DNA of 64,000 nucleotides. Source: Planctomycetota bacterium (lineage in GTDB: Bacteria; Planctomycetota; Phycisphaerae; Phycisphaerales; UBA5793). How positions within the stretch are numbered: the first letter of the stretch is position 1; the number at the start of each line of letters is the position of its first letter. Under the pieces are notes generated by a model that saw nothing but the letters and a program-made list of their open reading frames with translations, was not told the DNA's origin and did no database searches. A program made the position numbers and the translations under genes. The stretch is taken from contig CAUJHZ010000072.1 of the NCBI GenBank assembly GCA_963205185.1, positions 17,703 through 81,702 on the forward strand, given 5' to 3'. Below, piece by piece: positions 6,840 to 15,951 of the stretch.

Positions 6840-9800
6840 ATGTTGATTATCCACGCCAACTGGTCCGCGCATCGACTGGCGTTCTGGGCGGAATCCACCG
6901 AAGCGGTTCGGGAAGCGCCGCCGCTGTCCAATGGCGCAGCCGCGCCGGCAGCCGGCGACGGCCATGCGCCGACGCATCCCTATTCACCTCTCCCACTCGC
7001 ACTCGAAGAAGCGCTGGCCGAACTCGGGGTGGACCGCTCGTCGCTGGCGCCGTGCATCCTGCGCCTCCAACTGCCTTCGCTGGGCGCTTCCCCGGCCCCC
7101 AGCCCGTTGGCGCTGACCGAGGCGGGGCTCGATGCGTCGGCCGTGGCTGCCGAGTCGCTAAGCGTATGGGAGACGCCGGCGGTGGCCGTGCAGGCCGAGC
7201 GCGTGCTGCAGGCGCTCAGCGCGCTGGACCGCGCCGGCGATGACCTGCCCGATTCGATCCGACTGGGCAGTTCGATCGAGTACTGGATCCGCGTCGGGCG
7301 CTTCATTGCCGAACTGCTCGTGGCCCAACGGTTCATTCCGACGCTTGAGCAGGACCTGGGCGGGATGCTCCGCGGGCACTGGCGGCTGTGGGTCGGCGAC
7401 GAGGATGTGGCCGGGCGGATCGGCACGCTGGTGCGGCATATGCCCGCGATCGCGCGCTGCACCGTAGATGAGGCTGCCGGCGATTCGTGGACGATCATCG
7501 ACGACATGACCAACGGGGTGGCCGACGCCGAGATACGGCGCCTTTTTGCCCAAGACGGCATCCCCGAGGCGATCGAAGAGAGCGACCCGCTCAGCGACCA
7601 GCACGTCGCCTGGCTCACCAGCCTGCTGGGGCGCGAGTCGCAGATGAAACTGCCCGTCTCCAACGCCGTGCAGCTGATGCGCGGCGTGAGGCAGTGGCTG
7701 GGGCGACTTTACGACGTCGGGCAGGGACGCGCGTTCCGCCTGTGCTTCGAACTCGAAGAGCCGGGCGAACTCAAGGACGACGGCGAGTTGTACGCGCCCG
7801 ACCGGGGCGTGCTCTGGCCGCTCACGCTGCACCTGCAGTCGGCAGATGAGCCGGGCGTGCGCATCGCCGCGGCGGAGGTCTGGTCGTTCACCGGCGACGT
7901 GCAGGTGGTGGAGGGTCTGCGCATCGATCAACCGCACGACCTGCTTCTGGGCGAACTGAAACGCGCATCGAAACTTTTCGCGCCGCTCGAGCCCGCGCTG
8001 GTCGAGGCGCATCCGGTCAGCGTCGAACTGACCACCGACCAGGCGTATCTCTTTCTGCGCGAGGCGCGGCGTGTTCTGGAGGAATCAGGTTTCGGCGTGG
8101 TCGTGCCGGGCTGGTGGGACCGGCCCGAGGCGCGCCTGTCGGCGCGGCTCAAGGTGCACAGCGCCGACGTCGATCTCTCGCCGGGCGCATCGCGCGTGAA
8201 CGGAACGCGGTCGGCCATCGGGCTCGATTCGATCGTGCAGTACCAGTGGCAGGTGGCCATCGGCAATCACATCCTCACGCGCGATGAGTTCGAGCGGCTG
8301 GCGCAGCAGCGCTCGCCGCTGGTTCGCCTGCACGGCGAGTGGGTGGAGATCAGGCCGCGCGACCTCGCCGGGGCGCAGACGTTCTACGAGCAGGCGGAAG
8401 AGGGGGAGATCACCCTTCGCGAGGCGCTGCGCATGGCGTACGGCACGACGCCCGAGTCGGCCGGGCTGCCGGTGCTGGGCATGGATGCCGACGGCTGGGT
8501 GGGCCAGCTCTTCGGCACGAGCGCCGCGGGGGCGGATGCGCGGGCGATGCCGATCCTGCCCCAGCCCGATGACTTTGTCGGCAATCTCCGGCCGTACCAG
8601 GTCAAAGGCCTCAGTTGGCTGGCGTTCCTCGACCGCTTCGGCCTTGGCGCCTGCCTCGCTGACGACATGGGTCTTGGCAAGACGATCCAACTCATCGCCC
8701 TGCTGCAGGCCGAGCGCGAGCCGGATGCGAGCGGCAACGGGTCCGCGGGGCCGACGCTGCTGGTGGTGCCCACGTCGGTCGTGGGCAACTGGGTGCGCGA
8801 GCTGCGACGATTTTCGCCTGAGCTGCGCGTGCTCGTGCACCACGGCATCACGCGGGCGACGGGCGAGGAAATGATCCAGAACGCGCAGCAGCACGACGTG
8901 GTCATCACCACTTACGCGCTCGTGCACCGTGATCGCGAGACGCTCGGGCGCATCCGCTGGTGGCGCGTGTGTCTTGATGAAGCGCAGAACATCAAGAATC
9001 CCACGGCCAAGCAGTCGATGGCGATCCGCGACCTGCAGGCCGACCGGCGGATTGCACTCACCGGCACGCCGGTCGAGAACCGTCTGAGCGAACTGTGGTC
9101 GATCATGGATTTTCTCAACAGCGGGTACCTGGGGACGTCGCACGAGTTCCGCAGGCAGTTCGCGCTGGGCATCGAGCGCTACCGCGACCAGCGGCGCATC
9201 GAGCAGTTGCGGCATCTCATCCAGCCGTTTGTATTGAGGCGATTGAAGACCGACCCCAATGTCATCGCCGACCTGCCCGACAAACTCGAGTACAAGATCT
9301 ACTGCTCGCTCACGCCCGAGCAGGCGCGGCTGTACGAAGCGACGGTGCAGACGATGCTCCAGCAGGCCGATGCGAGCGAAGGCATTCAGCGGCGCGGGCT
9401 CGTGCTGGCGACGCTGGTGAAACTCAAGCAGATCTGCAACCACCCGGCTCATTTCCTGCGTGATGGCGAAGAGGGAAGGGGCGCGATTGTCAGGCCCGGC
9501 CGCAGCGGCAAGACGGCGCGCCTCGTCGAGATGCTCGAAGAAGTTGTCGCCGAGGGCGACGCCGCTCTCGTGTTCACCCAGTTCCGCGAGATGGGCCACC
9601 TCCTCGCGTCGATGGTTCGCAAGGAACTCGGCGTGGAGGTGCTCTTCCTGCACGGCGGCACGCCCGTGGGCAAGCGCGAGGAGATGATCGATCGCTTCCA
9701 GAAGCGCGACGGCACGTGCCCCGTGTTCGTCCTGTCGCTCAAGGCCGGCGGATTCGGCCTCAATCTCACCGCAGCGAACCACGTCTTCCATTTCGATCGA

Positions 9801-10088
9801 TGGTGGAACCCGGCCGTCGAGAACCAGGCGACGGACCGCGCGTTCCGCATCGGCCAGACGCGGGCCGTGCAGGTGCACAAGTTCGTGTGCTCGGGTACGC
9901 TCGAAGAGCGCATCGACGAGATGATCGAACAGAAGACGGAACTGGCCGAGAATGTCGTGGGCAGTGGCGAGCAGTGGCTGACCGAGCTGAGCACCGACCA
10001 GCTGCGCGAGGTGCTGGCGCTGCGCTACGAAGATGTGCCCGGCGGCGAGGAGTTGGATGATGCGGCCATCGAGGAGACGACGCCGTGA
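6840..10088 (+). CDS. SNF2-family DNA/RNA helicase (DEAD/DEAH, HepA/RapA-like)
   Basis: ATP-dependent DNA translocase of the SWI/SNF superfamily, 1082 residues from the ATG at 6840. The frame is open further upstream but runs through the tRNA gene, so that part cannot be coding. About 590 N-terminal residues form the SNF2-associated bacterial domain. The motor follows: motif I DDMGLGKT near 608-615, motif II DEAQ (CLDEAQNIKN) near 710, motif III LTGTPVENRLSELW near 740. The second RecA lobe has VFTQFREMG near 910 and motif VI TDRAFRIGQTRAVQ near 997. Its stop overlaps the start of a SWIM zinc-finger gene, a frequent bacterial pairing. Role probably in transcription recycling or DNA remodelling; the exact target is unknown. 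Confidence 0.92.
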   Translation: MLIIHANWSAHRLAFWAESTEAVREAPPLSNGAAAPAAGDGHAPTHPYSPLPLALEEALAELGVDRSSLAPCILRLQLPSLGASPAPSPLALTEAGLDASAVAAESLSVWETPAVAVQAERVLQALSALDRAGDDLPDSIRLGSSIEYWIRVGRFIAELLVAQRFIPTLEQDLGGMLRGHWRLWVGDEDVAGRIGTLVRHMPAIARCTVDEAAGDSWTIIDDMTNGVADAEIRRLFAQDGIPEAIEESDPLSDQHVAWLTSLLGRESQMKLPVSNAVQLMRGVRQWLGRLYDVGQGRAFRLCFELEEPGELKDDGELYAPDRGVLWPLTLHLQSADEPGVRIAAAEVWSFTGDVQVVEGLRIDQPHDLLLGELKRASKLFAPLEPALVEAHPVSVELTTDQAYLFLREARRVLEESGFGVVVPGWWDRPEARLSARLKVHSADVDLSPGASRVNGTRSAIGLDSIVQYQWQVAIGNHILTRDEFERLAQQRSPLVRLHGEWVEIRPRDLAGAQTFYEQAEEGEITLREALRMAYGTTPESAGLPVLGMDADGWVGQLFGTSAAGADARAMPILPQPDDFVGNLRPYQVKGLSWLAFLDRFGLGACLADDMGLGKTIQLIALLQAEREPDASGNGSAGPTLLVVPTSVVGNWVRELRRFSPELRVLVHHGITRATGEEMIQNAQQHDVVITTYALVHRDRETLGRIRWWRVCLDEAQNIKNPTAKQSMAIRDLQADRRIALTGTPVENRLSELWSIMDFLNSGYLGTSHEFRRQFALGIERYRDQRRIEQLRHLIQPFVLRRLKTDPNVIADLPDKLEYKIYCSLTPEQARLYEATVQTMLQQADASEGIQRRGLVLATLVKLKQICNHPAHFLRDGEEGRGAIVRPGRSGKTARLVEMLEEVVAEGDAALVFTQFREMGHLLASMVRKELGVEVLFLHGGTPVGKREEMIDRFQKRDGTCPVFVLSLKAGGFGLNLTAANHVFHFDRWWNPAVENQATDRAFRIGQTRAVQVHKFVCSGTLEERIDEMIEQKTELAENVVGSGEQWLTELSTDQLREVLALRYEDVPGGEELDDAAIEETTP

Positions 10089-11011
10089 GCACTTCGCCTT
10101 CCAGCCGATTCCCGCATCGCCTGCCCGACAAGCCGCGACGGGTGCGCCGCGGCCTGAAACTCAACGTCAAGGCGGACCGGCTCGGGTCGAACCGGCTGTC
10201 GCGGCAGTGGCTCGACTTCGCCCGGGCGTCGGTGGGCGATGCGGCGAAATTCGAAGAGGGCATGAACTACGCGCGGCTGGGGCAGATTGTCAGCCTCGAC
10301 ATCCTGCCCGGCCGCATCGAAGCCGCGGTGCAGGGCCGCCACGCCAAGGCCTACCGCTGGGCGCTCAGCCTGCCTCGCTTCGACCACGACACCATCGAGC
10401 GGCTCATCCACGCGCTGGCCGGCGAGGCGCGCCTGGCGCACGGGCTGGCCGAGGGCGAGGTGAGCGACGAACTGCTCGCCGTGCTCGAGTCGCTTCACCT
10501 GGGCCTGCTTCCCAGGCCCGGCGACGCGGTCGAGCCGCCCACCTGCACCTGCCCAACGATCCGCGATGCCGGCGGCAGCGGCTGGTGCAAGCACGGCGCA
10601 GCCGCGGCGCACCTGCTCACCGAGCGGCTCGACGGCAACCCGGCCACGGCGTGGACGGTGCGCGGCATCGACCCCATCGAACTGGCCGAGCGCATCCGCC
10701 TCAAGCGCACCATCGATTCGGGCGCCGGCCCGGCCACGGCGCACCAGCCGCCCGACCGCTCGATCGCCGCCGAGCCCGTGGCCCTCGATCGCGCGATCGA
10801 CTCTTTCTACGATCTGCGGCCGGAAATTCTGAACTTCGAAACGCGCCTGGCCCGGCCGGAAGTGTCGCACGTTCTGGTGCGGCGCCTGGGCCCGTCGCCG
10901 TTCCCTGACAGCCGCTTCCGCATCCTCGGCCTGCTCGCCACGTGCTATGACCTGGTGAGTCAGCAGGTGATCGAGGAGACGGTGGATGGGGCCGACGATC
11001 AGGTCAGATAG
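10085..11011 (+). CDS. SWIM zinc-finger protein
   Basis: 308-residue protein with a SWIM zinc finger, predicted to bind nucleic acid or protein. Ligands are C154, C156, C168 and H170 (CTCP ... WCKH), matching the C-x-C-x(n)-C-x-H signature. The N-terminus is basic (PRRVRRGLKLNVK). The GTG start overlaps the helicase stop (GTGA), so the two are almost certainly produced together and may form one complex, with the SWIM protein as targeting subunit. The 3' end overlaps the convergent thioesterase gene by 13 bp. Confidence 0.88.
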   Translation: MSTSPSSRFPHRLPDKPRRVRRGLKLNVKADRLGSNRLSRQWLDFARASVGDAAKFEEGMNYARLGQIVSLDILPGRIEAAVQGRHAKAYRWALSLPRFDHDTIERLIHALAGEARLAHGLAEGEVSDELLAVLESLHLGLLPRPGDAVEPPTCTCPTIRDAGGSGWCKHGAAAAHLLTERLDGNPATAWTVRGIDPIELAERIRLKRTIDSGAGPATAHQPPDRSIAAEPVALDRAIDSFYDLRPEILNFETRLARPEVSHVLVRRLGPSPFPDSRFRILGLLATCYDLVSQQVIEETVDGADDQVR

Positions 11012-11487
11012 CGCTGCGCCATCTTCGGGTCGATGCGCTGCGGCTTGCTGGCGCTGCGCGAGACGAGCACCCAGATCGTCATGGCGCGGCACACGACTCT
11101 GTCATCGCTCGGGCGGTAGATGAGGTAGCGGCGCGGCGAACTCGTTTTGTTGAATCCCTCCACCCACGTTGCCATGAGCAGATCGTCACCGAGCACCACT
11201 TCGGCCAGGTAGTCGATCTCGTGTCTCCGGACGAACCAGATCAGGTCGCGCTCGATGTGCCACCGATCGCTGTAGCCCAGCGATTCGCTGTGGGCGACGG
11301 CCATCGATTCAAGCCACTGCACAAACAGCGTGTTGGGCACGTGCGGGATGATGCGGCTGATGTGCTCCGGCCCGATGCGCAGGCGCAGCGTGTATGGATC
11401 CGGCCGTGGGCAGCCCAGGCGCAGCCAATCGACGCCGGTCGCTCCCGCCGGCGCGGGAAGCGGCGCTTCGCAGGCGCGATCGGTCAT
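10999..11487 (-). CDS. Acyl-CoA thioesterase-like hot-dog protein
   Basis: 162-residue protein with a single 4HBT-type hot-dog domain. The helix segment NTLFVQWLESMAVAHSESLG followed by strands EIDYLAEVVLGDDLLMATWVE, a Thr/Ser-rich strand and VCRAMTIWVLVS is the usual pattern. In this family the enzyme cleaves an acyl-CoA or acyl-ACP thioester; the substrate is not deducible. The ATG overlaps the upstream DUF971 gene by 4 bp (ATGA), so they form a two-gene operon. Confidence 0.72.
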   Translation of the reverse strand: MTDRACEAPLPAPAGATGVDWLRLGCPRPDPYTLRLRIGPEHISRIIPHVPNTLFVQWLESMAVAHSESLGYSDRWHIERDLIWFVRRHEIDYLAEVVLGDDLLMATWVEGFNKTSSPRRYLIYRPSDDRVVCRAMTIWVLVSRSASKPQRIDPKMAQRYLT

Positions 11488-11837
11488 CCCTGACTCTCGC
11501 GCGGCGGCTCAGTTCTACGGTTGGCGGGATCGATCTCGCGCAGGTAGTCCCACGAGTAAAGACCGGTGTCGTGGCCGTCGGAGAAGTGAATCTTGATCGC
11601 GTAGTGGCCCACGAATTCGGCATCGACGATCGTGAGCGGCTTGCCGTCTGACATCGCCGACTTGGGCAGCACGGCGAGCGGGTTGCGGGCCAACTGGTCG
11701 CGCAGCTCGCGGGCTTCGGCCGAGGGAGACCACTTGCGCAGGTAGGCGACGGAGTAAAAAGACGTGGTGCCGTCGGCCCACTCCACGGTCAGGCCGCGAT
11801 CGCGCTTGATGTCAAGATGTTGAGGTTTGGTGAGCAT
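11484..11837 (-). CDS. DUF971 (gamma-butyrobetaine-hydroxylase N-terminal-like) protein
   Basis: About 117 residues from the ATG at 11837. The pattern LTVEWADGTTSFYSVAYLR ... AIKIHFSDGHDTGLYSWDYLR is that of the DUF971/GBBH-like N-terminal domain, often found alone or fused to Mrp-type Fe-S carriers. The zinc-binding cysteines seen in some members are absent here. Function unknown; small acidic cytoplasmic protein. Translationally coupled to the thioesterase. An upstream extension of the frame to 11876 would overlap the divergent pyrF region and is less likely. Confidence 0.8.
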   Translation of the reverse strand: MLTKPQHLDIKRDRGLTVEWADGTTSFYSVAYLRKWSPSAEARELRDQLARNPLAVLPKSAMSDGKPLTIVDAEFVGHYAIKIHFSDGHDTGLYSWDYLREIDPANRRTEPPRESQG

Positions 11838-11929
11838 GGCGGGACGCGCTGGCGATTGCCGCGCCGGATTGCGCAATGGTAGCGCGGCGGCGGCCTAAAC
11901 TCGTGCGTCCAGGTCATCGGAGCGAGCAC

Positions 11930-12829
11930 GTGGAGCACTTTTCAGACCGGCTGCTGAACGCGATCGGCCGCAAGGGCGCGCCCGTGTGCGTGGGCATCGA
12001 CCCGGTGCACGAGCGCCTGCCGGGCGAGTTGAGGCGGCGCATCGACGGGCCGCGCTCGGCGCTGGCGGCGATCAGCGAATACTGTTCGACGGTGCTCGAT
12101 GCCGTCGCCGACGCCGTGCCGGCCGTCAAGTTCCAGAGCGCGTGTTTCGAGCGCTACCGCGATGAAGGCGTCGAGACGCTCTACAGCCTGATTGCCGACG
12201 CGAGCGACCTGGGCCTGGTGGTCATCCTCGACGCCAAGCGCGGCGACATCGGCATCTCCGCCGATCATTACGCCGCAGGGATGTTCGAGCCGTGGGTTGA
12301 TCGCGATGAACTGGCGCCGCGCCTCGCCGTGCCGGATGCGGTGACGATCAATGGCTATCTCGGCGGCGACGGTATCGAGCCGTTCTGCAAGGGCGGCCGC
12401 GGCGCCTTCGTGCTCGTGCGCACGAGCAACCCCGGCGGCGATGCGATCCAGCAGGCGCGACTCGAAAGCGGACTCAGCGTCGCCGAGCACGTGGCTGGCG
12501 TGGTCAATGAACTCGCGCGTGAGCACATGGGCACGCTCGGATACAGCGATCTCGGCGCCGTGGTCGGCGCCACCAAGCGCGATGAGATCGCTTCGTTGCG
12601 GTCGCTCATGCCGCGCTGCATCTTCCTCGTGCCCGGCTACGGCGCGCAGGGCGGCGGCGCCGAGGACGTGAAGGCGTGCTTCAACAAAGACGGCCGCGGC
12701 GCGATCATCACCGCCAGCCGCAGCGTGATCTATGCCTACGAAGAGGACGACTCCCAGCCGTGGGCGGACGCCGTGGCGGAGGCGGCGCAGGTCTTTGCGG
12801 GCGAAGTGGGGGAGATTGCGCCGGTGTGA
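11930..12829 (+). CDS. pyrF: Orotidine-5'-phosphate decarboxylase
   Basis: Final step of UMP synthesis, decarboxylating OMP, in the cytoplasm. 299 residues, the longer type-2 class typical of actinobacteria and planctomycetes. Active-site motif DAKRGDIG is near residues 100-107, preceded by VCVGIDP and AVKFQSACFE, and followed by VPGYGAQGG, which binds the phosphate. The GTG at 11930 has GGAG about 8 nt upstream and is preferred over the open frame to 11876. A TAAACT box at 11896-11901 is a likely -10 element. Confidence 0.93.
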   Translation: MEHFSDRLLNAIGRKGAPVCVGIDPVHERLPGELRRRIDGPRSALAAISEYCSTVLDAVADAVPAVKFQSACFERYRDEGVETLYSLIADASDLGLVVILDAKRGDIGISADHYAAGMFEPWVDRDELAPRLAVPDAVTINGYLGGDGIEPFCKGGRGAFVLVRTSNPGGDAIQQARLESGLSVAEHVAGVVNELAREHMGTLGYSDLGAVVGATKRDEIASLRSLMPRCIFLVPGYGAQGGGAEDVKACFNKDGRGAIITASRSVIYAYEEDDSQPWADAVAEAAQVFAGEVGEIAPV

Positions 12830-12864
12830 GCGCCATGGCGAGTCGGGGTTCTGGAGACTGATCG

Positions 12865-14391
12865 GTGCGCGTGGACTGGCTCAAGTGGAGTTTTCTGCCG
12901 GCGCTGCTCGTCGTGCTCGGCGTGCCGTTTCTGTTTCGGCCGCGAGTGGCGGCGGTCGACGGCGATGCGCTGCGGCTGGTCATCATCACGCCGCACAACG
13001 AGCAGATCCGGACCGAGTTCTCGCTGGGTTTCGATCGCTGGCACCGGGCTCACTACGGCGGGCGCGGCGTGGTCATCGACTGGCGCACTCCCGGGGGCAC
13101 ATCGGAGATCCGCCGCCAACTCTTCGCCGAATACGAAGCGGCGCTGCGGCGCGGCCCGATCCAGCCGGGCTCGATGAGTTATGACCTGCTCTTCGGCGGC
13201 GGCAGTTACGAGCACAACCAGATGATGAAGCCCATCACCGCCACCGGACCCGACGGGCAGCCGAACTCCGCGACGGTGAGCATCGCCGTCGAGTTCAGCG
13301 CCGAACAGTTGTACGAGTGGTACGGCGAAAACCAGATCGGACGCAACGTGCTCTATGAGCCCGGCCTGCACTGGTTCGGCACGGCGGTGTCGGGCTTTGG
13401 CATCGTCTACAACATCGACGTGCTCGATCGACTCGGCGTCAGCCGGCCGCAGACTTGGGAAGACATGACCGATCCGCGGCTGGTGGGCTGGGTGGCGCTG
13501 GCCGATCCGGGACAATCAGGCTCCATCGCCACGGCGCTGGAGGTCATTCTCCAGCGGCTTGGCTGGCGGGAGGGCTGGCGCATCCTGCGCGAGTCGGCCG
13601 CCAACACGCGCTACTTCGCCGACTCGTCGAGCAAGATCCCCATTGACGTCAGCCTCGGCGAGGCGGCGATGGGCATGTGCATCGACTTCTACGGCCGCAC
13701 GCAGGCGCAATTCATCCGCAACGCTGACGGCAGCGAGCGCGTCGGCTATGTCGATCCGCCGCGCCTGTCGGACATCGATCCCGATCCAATCAGTCTGCTC
13801 AACGGCGGGCCGCATCCCGAACTGGCCATCCGCTTCATCGAATACTGCCTGACGATCGAGGGTCAGGCGCTGTGGGATTTTCCAATTGCGCAAAGCGAGG
13901 GCGATCTCGGGCCGCGGCAGTTTGAGCTGCGCCGCCTGCCCGCGCGTCGCATCATGTACGAACAGTACTTCGATCGTTTGATCGACGAAGTGAACCCGTT
14001 CGAACTCGCCGAGCCGATCGACTCGTGGAATCCCGACATGCGCAGCTTCGTCGCGCCGCTGCTGGGCGCGATGGCGATCGATAACCTCGATGAACTGCAG
14101 GCCGCGTGGAAGGCGATTCACGCGCTGCCGGCTGGTGACGCGCGGCTCGCCGAAATGCGGCGGCTGCTTAATGCCATGCCGGCAGTCACGCTGCTCGACG
14201 GCACGGTGGTGTCGCTGGATTCCGCGGAGCATCTGGCCGCAATTCGCGCTGACTGGAAAATGGCCCGCTCGGCCGAGGGTCTGGCCCGCGGGGCCGACCC
14301 GCTCAAGGCCGAGCATGACCGCATCGCCTGGGCGGAGTTCTTCCGCTCAAACTACGCGGCGATCGTAGAGTTGGGTGAATCGAGCCGATAA
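12865..14391 (+). CDS. Extracellular solute-binding protein, ABC transporter type
   Basis: 508-residue protein of the type-1 periplasmic binding fold, like Fe3+ and spermidine binders. The N-terminus has a hydrophobic stretch (about 9-24) that could be a signal or anchor. Recognisable parts are LVIITPHNEQIRTEF early on, GFGIVYNIDVLDRLG and WEDMTDPRLVGWVALADPGQSGS in the centre. An extended C-terminal helical region follows. A GGAG lies about 10 nt before the GTG start. No permease or ATPase gene is adjacent, so it is an orphan here; ligand unknown. Confidence 0.8.
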   Translation: MRVDWLKWSFLPALLVVLGVPFLFRPRVAAVDGDALRLVIITPHNEQIRTEFSLGFDRWHRAHYGGRGVVIDWRTPGGTSEIRRQLFAEYEAALRRGPIQPGSMSYDLLFGGGSYEHNQMMKPITATGPDGQPNSATVSIAVEFSAEQLYEWYGENQIGRNVLYEPGLHWFGTAVSGFGIVYNIDVLDRLGVSRPQTWEDMTDPRLVGWVALADPGQSGSIATALEVILQRLGWREGWRILRESAANTRYFADSSSKIPIDVSLGEAAMGMCIDFYGRTQAQFIRNADGSERVGYVDPPRLSDIDPDPISLLNGGPHPELAIRFIEYCLTIEGQALWDFPIAQSEGDLGPRQFELRRLPARRIMYEQYFDRLIDEVNPFELAEPIDSWNPDMRSFVAPLLGAMAIDNLDELQAAWKAIHALPAGDARLAEMRRLLNAMPAVTLLDGTVVSLDSAEHLAAIRADWKMARSAEGLARGADPLKAEHDRIAWAEFFRSNYAAIVELGESSR

Positions 14392-14402
14392 GAGTCCGAT
14401 CC

Positions 14403-15893
14403 ATGTGGCGAAGCCGCAACACTCTCACCAAGATCGTCGCGACGCTGGGCAAGGCGAGCAGCGATGCCGCGACGATTCGCAAACTCGTCGAAGCCGGGGC
14501 TTCGGTCTTTCGGCTCAACTTCTCGCACGGCAGCCTCGACGATCACCTGCAGGTGTTGCGCAACGTGCGACAGGTGGAAGCCGAACTCGGGTACCCGATC
14601 GGGGTGCTTGGCGACCTGTCGGGCCCGAAGATTCGCGTGGGGCAGGTCATCGAAGGCGGCGTGCACGTTGAGGCGGGTCAGGACGTGGTGTTTCAGCGCG
14701 AGCCGCTCGTTGCCACGGGGCCGCGCTTCTCTTCGACTTATCTCGGGCTGGTCAGCGACGTGGCGACGGGGCAGAAGCTGCTGATCAACGACGGCGCCAT
14801 CCGCATGCTCGTCGTCGAACTCAAGCCCGATGAGATCGTCTGCCGCGTCACCACCGGCGGGCTGATCACCAGCGGCAAAGGCATCAACTTGCCCAACACC
14901 CAGGTGAAATTACCCTGCGTGACTGAGAAGGACTATGTCTGTCTCGAGTGGGCGATCCGCAACGAACTCGACTTCATCGCCATGAGTTTCGTGCGCGAGG
15001 CGTCGGATGTCGAGCTGCTGCACCGGCGCATTCTCGAGATGATGAAAGGCAGCGGGCGGCGTTCGCTGCCGATTATTGCCAAGATCGAGCGGCCCGAGGC
15101 GCTGCACAACATCGATGCGATTCTCGATGCGGCCGAGGTGATCATGGTCGCCCGCGGCGATCTCGGCGTGGAGATGGATCTCGCCGAGGTGCCGGCGATC
15201 CAGAAGCGTCTCGTCGATGCCGCTCAGCGGCGCGGCAAGCCGTGCATCGTCGCCACGCAGATGCTCGAGACGATGATTTCCAATGCCTCGCCGACGCGCG
15301 CCGAGGCCAGCGATGTCGCCAACGCCATCCTCGACGGCGCGGATGCGGTCATGCTCTCGGGCGAAACGGCCGTGGGCGCGTATCCCGTGCTGGCGGTGGA
15401 CACGATGAGCCGCATCGCCGCGGCCACCGAAGAGTATGTGCGCAGCACGCCGCATCGGCCGCCGCCGATGACCACCGAGCGCATGAAGGGGCATTGGACC
15501 GCCGCCATCGCGCACGGCGCGTGGATGATCGCGCAGGACGTGCGGGCGAAGGTGATTGTGGCGGCCACCGAGTCTGGCCTGACGGCGCTGCACCTGAGCC
15601 AGAACAACTTTCGCATTCCCATCGTCATCGGCTCGGATGATCTTTCGACGTTGCGGCGCATCACGGTGCTCAACGGCGTGACGCCGGTGGCCATCACCAT
15701 GCCGCCCGATCTCGACCAGTTCACCGAACTGTTCGATGAACTGCTGCTCAGCCGTGGGTGGGTCAATCGCGGCGAGCCGGTCGTCATTCTCGCGGGACAT
15801 CCGAGCGGCCGGGTGGGCTCGACGAATTCGCTGGCGGTGCACTACGTGGGCGACCCATCGACGGGGTATCGCGGCCGCGCGGGTCAGCGGTGA
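14403..15893 (+). CDS. pyk: Pyruvate kinase
   Basis: Last step of glycolysis: phosphoenolpyruvate plus ADP to pyruvate plus ATP. 496 residues, complete. It opens with the family start NTLTKIVATLGKASSD, then RLNFSHGS, LSGPKIRVG, MSFVREASDV, IIAKIERPEAL with the catalytic Lys and metal-binding Glu, VARGDLGVEM, and ATQMLETMI with SPTRAEASDVANAI. The C-terminal regulatory domain (about 350-480) is present. It follows the binding-protein gene by 11 nt. Confidence 0.96.
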   Translation: MWRSRNTLTKIVATLGKASSDAATIRKLVEAGASVFRLNFSHGSLDDHLQVLRNVRQVEAELGYPIGVLGDLSGPKIRVGQVIEGGVHVEAGQDVVFQREPLVATGPRFSSTYLGLVSDVATGQKLLINDGAIRMLVVELKPDEIVCRVTTGGLITSGKGINLPNTQVKLPCVTEKDYVCLEWAIRNELDFIAMSFVREASDVELLHRRILEMMKGSGRRSLPIIAKIERPEALHNIDAILDAAEVIMVARGDLGVEMDLAEVPAIQKRLVDAAQRRGKPCIVATQMLETMISNASPTRAEASDVANAILDGADAVMLSGETAVGAYPVLAVDTMSRIAAATEEYVRSTPHRPPPMTTERMKGHWTAAIAHGAWMIAQDVRAKVIVAATESGLTALHLSQNNFRIPIVIGSDDLSTLRRITVLNGVTPVAITMPPDLDQFTELFDELLLSRGWVNRGEPVVILAGHPSGRVGSTNSLAVHYVGDPSTGYRGRAGQR

Positions 15894-15951
15894 ACGCCGA
15901 TCAGGGTGAATGCCTCAACCGGCCGCGCGGCCGGGCTGATAGTATTGCCGC

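Noticed and set aside
8085..9878. 597-codon minus-strand frame inside the helicase gene
   Set aside because: Shadow of a GC-rich gene; composition is His/Arg/Ala-rich and matches no protein pattern.
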